Position numbers and translations under genes: made by a program. Shown one piece after another: positions 33,701 to 44,477 of a stretch of 64,000 nt of DNA (positions are counted from its first letter, which is position 1; each line of letters opens with the position of its first letter). Under the pieces are notes generated by a model. It did not search any database. It was not told the origin of the DNA and was given only the letters and a program-made list of their open reading frames with translations. The DNA is from Salinigranum marinum (lineage in GTDB: Archaea; Halobacteriota; Halobacteria; Halobacteriales; Haloferacaceae): assembly GCF_024228675.1 (NCBI RefSeq), contig NZ_CP100461.1:1922001-1986000 (forward strand), given 5' to 3'.

Positions 33701-35311
33701 CTACCCTTCACCGACCATCCGGTCTTCGTCGTCCCACTCCTGCTCGCGGAGTTCGTACTTCTGGATCTTTCCGGTGGCGGTCTTCGGGAGCGCCGTCACG
33801 AACTCGATCGCCTTCGGAATCTTGTACGTCGCGATCCGTTCGCGACAGAACTCGATGAGTTCCCCCTCGGAGGTGCCGGGGTCGTCCGGGTCGCCGCCGG
33901 CCGGGACGACGAACGCCTTGGGCACCTCGCCCCACTCGTCCGAGGGAGCGGGGATGACCGCGACGTCCCCAACAGCGGGATGGTCGAACAGCGTGTCTTC
34001 GAGTTCGATCGAGGAGATGTTCTCGCCGCCTGAGATGATGATGTCCTTCTTCCGGTCCTGGATGATGAGCATCCCGTGTTCGTCCATTGCGGCGAGGTCG
34101 CCCATGTGGTAGTAGCCCTCGACGCGGTCGGAAAAGGCCTCCTCGGTCGCCTCCGGTTTCTCCCAGTAGCCGTCCATCACCTGGTTGCCGCGGACGACGA
34201 TCTCGCCGATCGTCTGCCCGTCGCGTGGGACGTCGTTGCCGTCCTCGTCGACGACCCTCACTTCCGTACCGAGGTAGCCGATCCCCTGTTTCTTCTTGAC
34301 GGCGAACCGGGCGTCGTCGTCGTGGTCGAACAGCCGCTTGGCGTCGGAGGTGGTGATGAGTGGTCCCGTCTCGGTCGCGCCGTAGACGTGTTTGAGATAC
34401 CAGCCGAACTCGTCTTCGACCGTCCGGATGGTGGCCTCCGGTGGTGCCGCACCGGCGGTGGCGACGCGTACCTGCCCCGCGCCCACCGCGTCGAGGTCGT
34501 GCTCCTCGGCGTAGTCGCCCAGCCGCTTCAACACGGTCGGCGCCGCACAGAGGTACGTCACCCCTTCGTCGCGGATCGAGTCGAAGATGTGCTCGGCGTC
34601 GACGCCGCGGGTGCAGACGTGTCGGGCGCCGAGCCCTGTCACGGCGTAGATGTGGCCCCAGCCGTTGACGTGGAACATCGGGAGCGTCCAGTAGTAGACG
34701 TCGTCGTCGGTGAGCTCCTGGTGGATCGAGGTGAGGTACGCGTGGAGCGTCTCACAGCGGTGGGTCCGACAGACGCCCTTCGGGTCGCCGGTCGTCCCCG
34801 AGGTGTAGTTGATGGTGACGATCTCGTCTTCGTGCATCTCGGGGCGCTCGTGGTCTCCCCCTTCGTCGACGAGCGAGTCGAACGACTCCCAGTCGCCGTC
34901 GACCTTCCCCGGGGCGTTCGTGATAAACAGCTCGGTGGGAACGTCGTCGCGGATCTGTTCGATCTTGTCGGCGTAGTCGTAGTCGGCGTAGATGGCCTTC
35001 ACGCCGGCGTCGTTGAGGATGTACTCGAAGTCGCTCGGAACGAGCCGGTAGTTCAGCGGCGTGTGGATGGCCCCACACTCGAACGACGCGTACGCCGCCT
35101 CCAGATGATAGTGGGTGTTCGGGTCCAGCACGGCCACGCGGTCGCCCTTCTGCACCCCCCGTGCTTGGAGCGCCGCAGCGAACCCGTCGACCCGCTCGCC
35201 CAACTCGCCGTACGTGTACCGCTCACCAGTCGTCGCCAGCACCGCCTCCTGATCGGCGTAGTGTCTCCGTGCCCGATCCAGGAAGTCCGTTACGAGGAGT
35301 GGTTTCTCCAT
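33701..35311 (-). CDS. Acyl-CoA synthetase (AMP-forming, fatty-acid type)
   Basis: A 536-residue ANL-superfamily ligase with the P-loop INYTSGTTGDPKGVCRTHRC near residue 172, the adenylate motif VYGATETGPL, YYHMGDLAAMDEHGMLIIQD and DRKKDIIISGGENISSIELE, and the catalytic Lys region PKTATGKIQKYELR. It activates a fatty or aryl acid to its CoA thioester; the length and motifs fit the medium/long-chain group. Single gene; its upstream region contains ACGTACGT-like sequence but no clear operator. Confidence 0.88.
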   Translation of the reverse strand: MEKPLLVTDFLDRARRHYADQEAVLATTGERYTYGELGERVDGFAAALQARGVQKGDRVAVLDPNTHYHLEAAYASFECGAIHTPLNYRLVPSDFEYILNDAGVKAIYADYDYADKIEQIRDDVPTELFITNAPGKVDGDWESFDSLVDEGGDHERPEMHEDEIVTINYTSGTTGDPKGVCRTHRCETLHAYLTSIHQELTDDDVYYWTLPMFHVNGWGHIYAVTGLGARHVCTRGVDAEHIFDSIRDEGVTYLCAAPTVLKRLGDYAEEHDLDAVGAGQVRVATAGAAPPEATIRTVEDEFGWYLKHVYGATETGPLITTSDAKRLFDHDDDARFAVKKKQGIGYLGTEVRVVDEDGNDVPRDGQTIGEIVVRGNQVMDGYWEKPEATEEAFSDRVEGYYHMGDLAAMDEHGMLIIQDRKKDIIISGGENISSIELEDTLFDHPAVGDVAVIPAPSDEWGEVPKAFVVPAGGDPDDPGTSEGELIEFCRERIATYKIPKAIEFVTALPKTATGKIQKYELREQEWDDEDRMVGEG

Positions 35312-35401
35312 ACGGGGAGTCGTTTACGTACGTTCATGAAATAGATTGCGGGCCACGGGACGCCGTATCGGGTGAGACACGGTGGCACGAGCGGCGGCGC
35401 G

Positions 35402-35704
35402 TCAGGCGTCCAGTGGCTCGTCCAGTTCGTAGATCTCGATCGTCGTGGCGGTGACGACGAACCACAGGTTCCAGGCGGCGAAGGCGACGATGCGCGTGTC
35501 GGTGTCGGCGTCGCGTCTGCTCTCGAAGAGGTGATCGAGCGACTCGACGTCGACCAGAGATGACAGCGGCCGGACAGCAGTGAGATCCTCGATGATCTCC
35601 GCGGCCGCACGCAGGACGGCATCGCTGAGTGACTCCTCCGCACCCACGTCGTACAGCACCAACGGGTCCGTATCGGACGGCCGAATGTCGGGAGACGGTA
35701 CCAT
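35402..35704 (-). CDS. HalOD1 output-domain protein
   Basis: A 100-residue single-domain protein. The segments SDAVLRAAAEIIEDLTAVRP and VDVESLDHLFESR followed by VVTATTIEIYEL fit the halobacterial output domain HalOD1, found in many haloarchaeal signalling proteins. ATG 35704 is preferred over a GTG at 35722. A stand-alone HalOD1 protein probably acts as a small signalling partner; its input is unknown. Confidence 0.75.
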   Translation of the reverse strand: MVPSPDIRPSDTDPLVLYDVGAEESLSDAVLRAAAEIIEDLTAVRPLSSLVDVESLDHLFESRRDADTDTRIVAFAAWNLWFVVTATTIEIYELDEPLDA

Positions 35705-35949
35705 CGACGATACCTGTATCACACCGGGGGAGACTAAAATTGACGGAAACTACACCCCCTGAACGGCCAGTTCATCCCGGTTTCGTGTAGGTCTGCCAAC
35801 TATTCCGACTCCGTTTCCCACCGGACGACTCGGGATCGATCGTGAGCGTTCCCGACCGGTATGACCTACTACTCCACGTGGCGTGACACACTACCACAAC
35901 CCAAAAATACCCAGGAAAGTGTCATGTTCGGGGCGGCTGAAGACGGCGT
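35705..35949. other. 245-bp spacer between divergent genes
   Basis: Contains two candidate AT elements: AAAATTGACGG near 35733 for the HalOD1 gene and CAAAAATACC at 35904-35913 for the zinc-protein gene at 35950, about 42 bp before its ATG. No further gene is convincing. Confidence 0.4.
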
Positions 35950-36201
35950 ATGGCACTGTCGGACTACACCGGACGCACACCGCAAGCCGAACCCGGACTG
36001 GTCGTCGGCCGGGTCTCCCAGCACCACCTGTGGGCGATGGACGCAACCCAGACTGCGCGCTGTTCGTCCTGTGACACGGTGTTGGACTTACACGAACGTC
36101 ACCTCCTCGTGACGCTCTCGAAGGAGTCGGACTACCTCCCCGCAGGCAAACGCTACCTCTGTGACGAGTCGTGTCTGCGGGGGTGGCTCGACGAGGAGTA
36201 G
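35950..36201 (+). CDS. Small zinc-binding protein, resembles DUF7576
   Basis: An 83-residue protein with four cysteines: RCSSCDTVLDLHERH in the middle and YLCDESCLRGWLDEE at the end, a MYND/TRASH-like zinc knuckle arrangement. The final W-L-D-E-E resembles the ends of haloarchaeal DUF7576 proteins. Function unknown; possibly a metal sensor or protein-binding module. Convergent with acs. Confidence 0.7.
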   Translation: MALSDYTGRTPQAEPGLVVGRVSQHHLWAMDATQTARCSSCDTVLDLHERHLLVTLSKESDYLPAGKRYLCDESCLRGWLDEE

Positions 36202-36285
36202 CGTCGTCCGTCGATTCTGGCGGCGGACGGGATCGTCAGGGTGGGAAAGAACCGAACGGATCGGATCCGCTGACGAGCGAGCGGC

Positions 36286-38280
36286 TCAGTCCTCTTGAAC
36301 CTGCTCTTGGATGTCCGCGACGATCTCGGGGTTGCGAAGCGTCGTGGTGTCGCCGAGCTCTTCCTCGTTGGCGATCTGTTCGAGGAGTCGCCGCATGATC
36401 TTGCCCGAGCGGGTTTTCGGCAGTTCGGGCGTGAAGATCACCTGTTCGGGCCGCGCGATCGGACCGATCGCGTCCTCGACGCCCTCGACGATGCGTGAGC
36501 GCATCTCGTCGCTCCCCTCGAAGCCGTCTTCGAGGATGACGTACGCGTAGACGGCCTCGCCCTTGATCTCGTGCTCGCCGCCGACCACGGCCGCCTCGGC
36601 GACGCCGTCGACGCCGACGATGGCGGACTCGATCTCCATCGTCCCCAGCCTGTGCCCGGAGACGTTGAGCACGTCGTCGACGCGGCCGAGGACGGTGATG
36701 TAACCCTCGTCGTCGATCTTCGCGCCGTCCTCGGGGAAGTACACCCAGTCGTCGGGGTCGTCGGAATCGGTGTCGGAGTACTCGGCCCAGTACTCGTTGA
36801 TGAACCGCTCGTCGTTCTTGTACAGCGTCCGAAGCATGCCGGGCCAGGGCTTTTGCACCGTGAGATAGCCGGCGCGACCGGCCTGCACCTGTTCGCCCGT
36901 GGTGTCGACGATGCGCACGTCGAGGCCCGGCAGCGGTGGCCCCGCGCTCCCGGGCTTCATCTTCTTGATCCCGGGCAGGCCGGTGATCATCATTCCGCCG
37001 GTTTCGGTCTGCCACCAAGTGTCGACGACGGGACAGGACTCGTCGCCGATGTGCTGGTAGTACCACTTCCACGCGCGCGGGTTGATCGGCTCGCCGACCG
37101 TCCCCAGCAGACGGAGGCTGGAGAGGTCGTGTCGTTCGGGGAACTCCGAGCCCCACTTCATGAACGCTCTGATCGCCGTCGGAGCGGTGTACAGCTGCGT
37201 CGCCTCGTACTCCTCGACGATCTCCCAGAGGCGGTCGCGCTCGGGGTAGTCGGGCGTCCCCTCGTACATCATCGTCGTGGTGCCCAGCGAGAGCGGGCCG
37301 TAGACGATGTACGAGTGACCCGTGATCCAGCCGATGTCTGCCGAGCAGAAGTACGTGTCCTCGGGCTTGATGTCCAACACGGCGTGGGAGGTCCACGTCG
37401 CCCACGCGAGGTAGCCCGCGGTGGTATGTTTGACGCCCTTGGGCTTGCCCGTCGTCCCCGAGGTGTACATGAGAAAGAGCATGTCCTCGGCGTCGCGCTC
37501 GACGGGGTCGACCGTCGCGCCCTCGTGAGCAGAGACGAGGTCGGCGAAGGCGTGCTGGTTCTCAGCGTAGTCGTGGTCGAAGCCGTCGCCGTCCATCAGC
37601 CGCTCGGCGACGACGACGGCCTCGACGTCGTGTTCCACCCCGCCGAGCCCCTCGTTGGCCTTCGCGAGGTGGTCGAGGGGGTCGCCGCGGCGGTAGTAGC
37701 CGTCGCAGGTGATCAGGTACTCGGAGTCCGCGGAGTTCATTCTGGTTGCCAGGGCGTCCGCCGAGAAGCCGGCGAACACCACCGAGTGGGGTGCGCCGAT
37801 GCGTGCACACGCGAGCATGGCGATCGGAAGCTGCGGGATCATCGGCATGTACATCGTCACGACGTCGCCCTCGCCGACGCCCATCTCCCGCAGCGCCGCG
37901 GCGAACTCGTTGACCTCGCGGTGCAGTTCCTCGTACGTGTAGGTGATGTCGTCCTCCTCGACCGGTTCGCCGACCCACTCGATGGCGGCCTCGTCGCCTC
38001 GTTCGTCCAGGTGGCGGTCGAGACAGTTGTGCGAGACGTTCAGCTTGCCGTCGGTGAACCACTTGTAGAAAGGTGGGTTCGAGTCGTCCAGCACCTGGTC
38101 GTAGCCCTCGTACCAGTCGAGCATCTCCGCGGCGGCCTCCCAGCAGTCGGGCCACTCCGCTTCGAACTCCTCGTAGATGTCAGGATCCGAGATGTTCGCC
38201 CCCTCGACGAACGCCGCCGGCGGTTCGAACTCCTCCTGCGCTGCCAGCCGTGCCTCGAGTTCCGGGTCACCTTCTGACAT
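36286..38280 (-). CDS. acs: Acetyl-CoA synthetase
   Basis: A 664-residue AMP-forming acetate-CoA ligase with the full ACS layout: N-terminal ACAS_N part, P-loop YTSGTTGKPKGVKHTTAGYL, WWQTETGG acetate-pocket motif and the regulatory Lys region PKTRSGKIMRRLL. It converts acetate, ATP and CoA to acetyl-CoA. Upstream are the TATA candidate GTTTATCAT and an overlapping AAACCA-T-TGGTTT palindrome (38313-38325). It shares the region with mcmA on the same strand, but 151 bp separate them. Confidence 0.95.
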   Translation of the reverse strand: MSEGDPELEARLAAQEEFEPPAAFVEGANISDPDIYEEFEAEWPDCWEAAAEMLDWYEGYDQVLDDSNPPFYKWFTDGKLNVSHNCLDRHLDERGDEAAIEWVGEPVEEDDITYTYEELHREVNEFAAALREMGVGEGDVVTMYMPMIPQLPIAMLACARIGAPHSVVFAGFSADALATRMNSADSEYLITCDGYYRRGDPLDHLAKANEGLGGVEHDVEAVVVAERLMDGDGFDHDYAENQHAFADLVSAHEGATVDPVERDAEDMLFLMYTSGTTGKPKGVKHTTAGYLAWATWTSHAVLDIKPEDTYFCSADIGWITGHSYIVYGPLSLGTTTMMYEGTPDYPERDRLWEIVEEYEATQLYTAPTAIRAFMKWGSEFPERHDLSSLRLLGTVGEPINPRAWKWYYQHIGDESCPVVDTWWQTETGGMMITGLPGIKKMKPGSAGPPLPGLDVRIVDTTGEQVQAGRAGYLTVQKPWPGMLRTLYKNDERFINEYWAEYSDTDSDDPDDWVYFPEDGAKIDDEGYITVLGRVDDVLNVSGHRLGTMEIESAIVGVDGVAEAAVVGGEHEIKGEAVYAYVILEDGFEGSDEMRSRIVEGVEDAIGPIARPEQVIFTPELPKTRSGKIMRRLLEQIANEEELGDTTTLRNPEIVADIQEQVQED

Positions 38281-38307
38281 GAGTCGTTCGAAGCTTCCGA
38301 ATCATCC

Positions 38308-38325
38308 ATGATAAACCATTGGTTT
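38308..38325 (-). promoter_or_regulatory. acs promoter with overlapping palindromic operator
   Basis: On the minus strand GTTTATCAT (38308-38316) lies about 32 bp before the acs ATG. AAACCA-T-TGGTTT (38313-38325), a perfect 6+1+6 inverted repeat, overlaps it on the BRE side. A regulator bound there would block TBP/TFB, as expected for a repressor of acetate activation. Confidence 0.5.
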
Positions 38326-38431
38326 GCGGACGGGTTGATATATGTGAGACGGTCTCTGACACAGACGTCCGGACGGCGAGGACCGCCGAACCACCGCCGA
38401 GCGCGGCCTCGTATCCCCGCCTCGCGCGGGC

Positions 38432-40132
<1,701 letters not shown>

Positions 40133-40155
40133 GGGTCCGATTACCGAGGGACGAT

Positions 40156-40164
40156 GATTAAGGA
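40156..40164 (-). promoter_or_regulatory. TATA box of mcmA
   Basis: TCCTTAATC on the minus strand, about 28 bp from the mcmA ATG, indicates a leaderless transcript and fixes the start at 40132. Confidence 0.5.
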
Positions 40165-40244
40165 TTCGGGTCCGAAAGCCGCCCGGAACGGTCCGGGGGC
40201 GACCCCAGTGCCGGCCGATTCTCACCCGACGGGAACGAGAACGA

Positions 40245-40254
40245 TTCATAAATC
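40245..40254 (+). promoter_or_regulatory. TATA box of nosL
   Basis: TTCATAAATC lies about 27 bp before the nosL ATG at 40277. It is the only AT-rich element in the 144-bp divergent region apart from the mcmA box. Confidence 0.55.
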
Positions 40255-40276
40255 CACACCGGACCGATTGAGTCGT

Positions 40277-40864
40277 ATGTGCGAGCACACGCGTCTCGGG
40301 GTCCCCAGGCGGACGGTCCTCGCGGGGACGGCGGCGCTCGGCGTCAGCGCCCTCGCCGGGTGCAGCGGCAGCTCCGGCGGCGGTGGCGAGCCGCCCGAAC
40401 CGATCACCCTCACACAGGAGCACAGCTGTGACGTCTGCGGGATGGTCATCCCGAACCACCCCGGTCCTTCCGCCGAGGTGTTCTACCCCGGCCGCGAACC
40501 CGCGGGGCACGCGAACCCCGCCCGGTTCGACAGCACGTGGGAGGCGTACCAGTTCGACTTCGAGCGTCGCGACGAGGGGTGGGAGCCGGCCGGGTTCTAC
40601 GTGACGGACTACTCGGCGGTCGACTACCGCACGTTCACCGACGGGGGCGACACGCTCGTCTCGACGCATCCCGAGGCGTCGTCGTTCGTCGACAGCGAGG
40701 AAGTGACGTACGTCGTCGGGAGCGAGGTGAAGGGGGCGATGGGACGGGACCTGATCGGCTTCTCCGACCGGGCCGACGCGGAGTCGTTCCGCGACGAGCA
40801 CGGTGGGCAGCTGATGGGCCACGGCGACGTCACCCGGGCGACCATCGCGAGCCTCGGACGATGA
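40277..40864 (+). CDS. nosL: NosL copper-chaperone lipoprotein
   Basis: A 195-residue exported lipoprotein. It has twin arginines at 11-12 (VPRRTVLAG), lipobox LAGC with Cys29, then a NosL domain with the copper-binding motif CDVCGMVI (51-58). Later segments VVGSEVKGAMGRDLIGFSDR and GDVTRATIASLG are typical NosL endings. NosL delivers copper for assembly of the CuZ centre of nitrous oxide reductase. First gene of the nos cluster. Confidence 0.92.
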   Translation: MCEHTRLGVPRRTVLAGTAALGVSALAGCSGSSGGGGEPPEPITLTQEHSCDVCGMVIPNHPGPSAEVFYPGREPAGHANPARFDSTWEAYQFDFERRDEGWEPAGFYVTDYSAVDYRTFTDGGDTLVSTHPEASSFVDSEEVTYVVGSEVKGAMGRDLIGFSDRADAESFRDEHGGQLMGHGDVTRATIASLGR

Positions 40865-40909
40865 GGCCCGACGACTGATGACCGTCGAGACACGACGCCC
40901 GCCACGGCC

Positions 40910-42838
40910 ATGACGTTCGTCACGCCCGGCGCGGTCAGGGTAGCGACGCTCGTCCTCGCCGGTCTGCTCGTGGTCTCCAGCGGCGCGTTCGCGCTCGGTC
41001 CATCCCCCGGCGACCAGCTCCGCCCCGTCCCGTTCGACCGGACGCTGTCGACCGGCATGACGTACGTCGACGTCAACCGCGCAGAGACCGAGAATTTCCA
41101 CATCCCTCGCGCGGAGGTGTACTTCTCGCAGTACCGCTTCGTCGTCGGCTACTACGGCGTCGAGACGGCCGCCGGCGAACTCGCCGCGCCCGAGACAACC
41201 ACGAGCTTCGGCGATCCGCTCGCGGTGTTCGTCTCGGACTTCTCGACGGTCTCGCCCGTCCTCACCGCGGGGGGGTACCTCACGACCGAGCGCGGGCGCG
41301 CCGTCGGGTGGACGCGTGCGGCCGACGCCTCGTTCGTCGTCGGGAGCGACGCGCGAGCGCCGAGTCGCCCCATCGCGGTCCCGTTCGGCGACCGGGCCGA
41401 CGCCGCGACGTTCGCCGCCGAGTACGGCGGTCGGGTCGTCGACTGGGAGACGCTCCAGCGCACGGCCGAAAACCCCCTCGACCGGCGGCGCGCGCGGTTC
41501 GAAGCGCGGGTCGTCGACGGGAACGCGTGGGCCGACGGCGTAGCCGCCGACGGGCGCGCGCTGCTCGACCGCCCCACGGCCGTCGTCGTCGGCGAGGACG
41601 CGCCGACGCTGGCTGCCGCAATCGAACAGGCCCCGCCGAACACGACCGTCCGCCTCCCGCCGGGGACGTACGCGGCGACGAACCTCACGATCGGGAAGCC
41701 GCTCACGCTCGTCGGTGCCGGGAACGAGACGGTCGTCCGCGGGGACGGCACCGACAGCGTACTGGAACTGCGCCATCCCCGGGTGGCCGTGTCGTCGCTC
41801 CGCATCGAGGGCGTCGGCCCGAACGGTACCCAGCGCCGCCCGCACGGGAACCTCACCCAGGCTGACTGGTCACAGGTCGTCCAGTTCGCCTACGGCCAGG
41901 GCGACGCCGGCGTCGTGATGCACCGCGCGAACGGCTCCGTCGTCCACGACGTCACCATCGACACGCCCGCCAGCGGCGTCATCGTCCGCTCGTCCGATCG
42001 GGCCGCCGTGGTGGACAGCCGGATCCGCGGGAGCGATGACCCACGCGAGGGGTTCATGGGCGTCGTCCTGATGCAGTCGCGGGCCCTGGTTCACGGATCG
42101 ACGTTCGTCGGCGGGCGCGACGCCGTCTACACCCACCGGGCCGACGGCTTCGTCGTCCGCGACAACCACATGCGCGGCGAGCGGTACGGCGTCCACTTCA
42201 TGTACACGTCGCGGGGGCTCGTGGCGAACAACACGATCCGTGACACGCGCGCGGGAATCATCATCATGACCCGCCCCGTCGAGAACGTGGTCGTGGGCAA
42301 CGACGTCCGCGACTCGGGCTACGGCGTCATCCCCGTCGGCGGCGACAGTTACTACGCCCGGAACGTCCTCGCCGACAACGACCACGGCATCTCGGTGTCG
42401 GGCCACCGCTCCGTGTACGAGGGGAACGTGATCGCGGACAACGGTGTCGGCGTCCGTGCCTCGACCCTGTTCCCCACGAACTGGGTGGTCGGCAACGACA
42501 TCGTGGACAACGACCAGCAGATCGAGACGGGCCGTGGGCCGCTCCGGACGTGGTCCCGCGGCGACGAGGGGAACTACTGGGGGCCGCTCCCGATCCCCGA
42601 CGCCGACGGCGACGGCGTCCTCGACCGCCCGTACCGACCGACTGGGCCGGTCGACGGGGCGCTCCGCGATCAGCCGGCGGCGTGGACCGTCTCGCGGGCC
42701 CCGTCGGCCGTCGCGCTCCGGGCGGCCGGCACCGACGTCTCCGGCCTGCGGTCGGCGGGCGTCGTCGACCGGTCGCCGCGCGCGTCGCCGGCCACCCCCG
42801 ACCAGTTGGCGAACGCGACCCGGGAGGCGGGGGCGTGA
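40910..42838 (+). CDS. nosD: NosD with N-terminal NosL-like domain
   Basis: A 642-residue exported protein with a signal peptide (1-28). Residues about 48-195 resemble NosL (EVYFSQYRFVVGYYGVETAA, PVLTAGGYLTTERGRAVGW, IAVPFGDRADAATFAAEYGG) but lack the CxxCGM copper motif. Residues 222-590 form the right-handed beta-helix (CASH/NosD) with many N-x-I turns (NNTIRDTRAGIIIM, GNVIADNGVGVR). NosD supports maturation of N2O reductase copper sites with NosF and NosY. Its stop overlaps the nosF GTG start. Confidence 0.9.
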   Translation: MTFVTPGAVRVATLVLAGLLVVSSGAFALGPSPGDQLRPVPFDRTLSTGMTYVDVNRAETENFHIPRAEVYFSQYRFVVGYYGVETAAGELAAPETTTSFGDPLAVFVSDFSTVSPVLTAGGYLTTERGRAVGWTRAADASFVVGSDARAPSRPIAVPFGDRADAATFAAEYGGRVVDWETLQRTAENPLDRRRARFEARVVDGNAWADGVAADGRALLDRPTAVVVGEDAPTLAAAIEQAPPNTTVRLPPGTYAATNLTIGKPLTLVGAGNETVVRGDGTDSVLELRHPRVAVSSLRIEGVGPNGTQRRPHGNLTQADWSQVVQFAYGQGDAGVVMHRANGSVVHDVTIDTPASGVIVRSSDRAAVVDSRIRGSDDPREGFMGVVLMQSRALVHGSTFVGGRDAVYTHRADGFVVRDNHMRGERYGVHFMYTSRGLVANNTIRDTRAGIIIMTRPVENVVVGNDVRDSGYGVIPVGGDSYYARNVLADNDHGISVSGHRSVYEGNVIADNGVGVRASTLFPTNWVVGNDIVDNDQQIETGRGPLRTWSRGDEGNYWGPLPIPDADGDGVLDRPYRPTGPVDGALRDQPAAWTVSRAPSAVALRAAGTDVSGLRSAGVVDRSPRASPATPDQLANATREAGA

Positions 42839-43656
42839 CCGACACGAACCCGACCGCCGGCGTCGACGCCGCGGCCTCCGAGGCGGCCGGTTCCGGCGGC
42901 GTCGACCCGGCGGTCACCGTCGACGGTCTCAGCCACGGGTTCGGCGACGTGGACGTCCTCGACGGCGTCTCGCTCACCGTCAAGGCGGGGTCGCTCGTCG
43001 CGCTGGTCGGCCCCAACGGCTCCGGGAAGTCGACCCTGCTCCGGGTCGTCGCCGGGGTGCTCGACCCCGACGGCGGGCGCGTCGACGTCGCCGGGAGCGG
43101 CGTCCGCCCCGTCGGCTACCTCCCTCAGCGACCGTCGTTCCGGCCGGGCTTTACCGTCGCCGACACGCTCGGCTTCTACGCCGACCTGCTCGGCCCCGAG
43201 GCGGCGAGCGGGGTGGACGTCCGCGCGGCGCTCGAAGCGGTCGGACTCGCCGAGGCCCGGAACCGCCGGGTCGAGGCCCTTTCCGGAGGGATGACGCGAC
43301 TGCTGGGGCTCGCGCAGGCGCTGCTCGGCGACCCGCCGGTGCTCGTGCTCGACGAACCGGCGAGCGGCCTGGACCCCGCGATGTCCGCCCACATCTACCG
43401 GACCGTGCGCGAGGCGGCCGACGACGGCCGCGCGGTGTTCGTCGCCTCGCACGACCTCGCCGCGATCGAGCGGACGGCCGACCGGGTCGCCCTGCTCGAC
43501 CGGGGGCGGATCGTCCGCGACGGCACCCCCACCGAGCTGATCGACGACGCCGGCGTGGAGAGCTTGGGAGAGGTGTTCCTCGACACCGTCGGTGCGACCG
43601 AGGGGCTCACCGTCCGGACCGGGCTCGGACGCGCCGGGGAGGGTGAGCGCCGATGA
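42835..43656 (+). CDS. nosF: NosF-type ABC ATPase
   Basis: A 273-residue ABC ATPase with Walker A GPNGSGKSTLLRVVAGVL, signature ALSGGMTRLLGLAQALL and Walker B VLVLDEPASGLDPAM. The GTG start overlaps nosD by 4 bp, and its end overlaps nosY by 4 bp, proving tight coupling. With NosY it forms the transporter that supports copper-centre assembly of nitrous oxide reductase. The first 24 residues are an acidic extension. Confidence 0.88.
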   Translation: MTDTNPTAGVDAAASEAAGSGGVDPAVTVDGLSHGFGDVDVLDGVSLTVKAGSLVALVGPNGSGKSTLLRVVAGVLDPDGGRVDVAGSGVRPVGYLPQRPSFRPGFTVADTLGFYADLLGPEAASGVDVRAALEAVGLAEARNRRVEALSGGMTRLLGLAQALLGDPPVLVLDEPASGLDPAMSAHIYRTVREAADDGRAVFVASHDLAAIERTADRVALLDRGRIVRDGTPTELIDDAGVESLGEVFLDTVGATEGLTVRTGLGRAGEGERR

Positions 43657-44477
43657 CGCTCACGGAGCGCGCGGGGCGCTACCGCGCGCTCGCGGTCGCG
43701 GCGCGCGAACTCCGGTCGGTCGCCCGCACGTGGTCGGTGATCGCCCTCGGGGCCGTGGTGTTCGCCAGCGTCGTCGGCGTCGTCGTCGCCGGCAGCGGGG
43801 CCGGCGGGTTCGTCCCGCTCGCGCTCGATCTGCTGTTCGCCGTCGAGGTGCTCGTCCCCCTGTTCGCCTTCGCCGCGGGCTACCGGACGGTGCTCGACGA
43901 CCGCGCCTCGGGCGAACTCGAAGCGATCCGGACGTACCCGCTCGCGCGGGCGGAGTACGTCCTCGGCGCGTACCTCGGTCGGGCGCTGTTCGTCGCGAGC
44001 GTCCTCGTGGCGACGCTCGTCGTCGCGGGGATCGTCGGCGCGACGCTCGCGCCGGGACGGACCGACGTCATCGCGGCGAACGAGGCCGCCGACTCCGCGT
44101 GGCTGTTCGTTCGGTTTTCCGTACTCGTGGTCGGCTTCGGCCTCACGACGCTCGCCGTCGCGGTCGCGGTTTCGGCCGCCGCCCGGAGCGTTCGGCAGGC
44201 GCTCGCGGTCGTCGTCGCGCTCGCCGTGGCGTTCCTCGTCGGCGTCGATGCCGGCGTCGTCGCGGGACTCGCAAGCGGCCTCTCGCCCGACGCCACGCCG
44301 ATTTTGATCGCGCTCTCGCCGGCCAGCGCGTTCCGCGGCCTCGTGCTCGACCTCGTGGTGGGGGCGGTGAGCGGCCGCGACGCGGGCAGCGCGCTCGGCG
44401 GGTTGGTCGGTCTCGTCGGGTGGTTCGGCGGTTCGCTCGTCGTGGCCGTGCTCACCGTCTGGGACGAGCGGGGTTAG
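43653..44477 (+). CDS. nosY: NosY-type ABC permease
   Basis: A 274-residue membrane protein with six to seven hydrophobic segments and the conserved loop DDRASGELEAIRTYPLARAE typical of NosY/ABC-2 permeases. Partner of NosF. It ends the nos cluster and overlaps the tail of the convergent oxidoreductase gene by 4 bp. nosZ, the reductase, is not within the window. Confidence 0.87.
   Translation: MTLTERAGRYRALAVAARELRSVARTWSVIALGAVVFASVVGVVVAGSGAGGFVPLALDLLFAVEVLVPLFAFAAGYRTVLDDRASGELEAIRTYPLARAEYVLGAYLGRALFVASVLVATLVVAGIVGATLAPGRTDVIAANEAADSAWLFVRFSVLVVGFGLTTLAVAVAVSAAARSVRQALAVVVALAVAFLVGVDAGVVAGLASGLSPDATPILIALSPASAFRGLVLDLVVGAVSGRDAGSALGGLVGLVGWFGGSLVVAVLTVWDERG

Noticed and set aside
36571-38277. 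568-codon plus-strand frame across acs
   Set aside because: Antisense of acetyl-CoA synthetase with no protein-like features.
40133-41845. N-terminal extension of mcmA to 1137 codons
   Set aside because: The extension runs antisense through nosL and nosD, and a TATA box lies 28 bp before the ATG at 40132.
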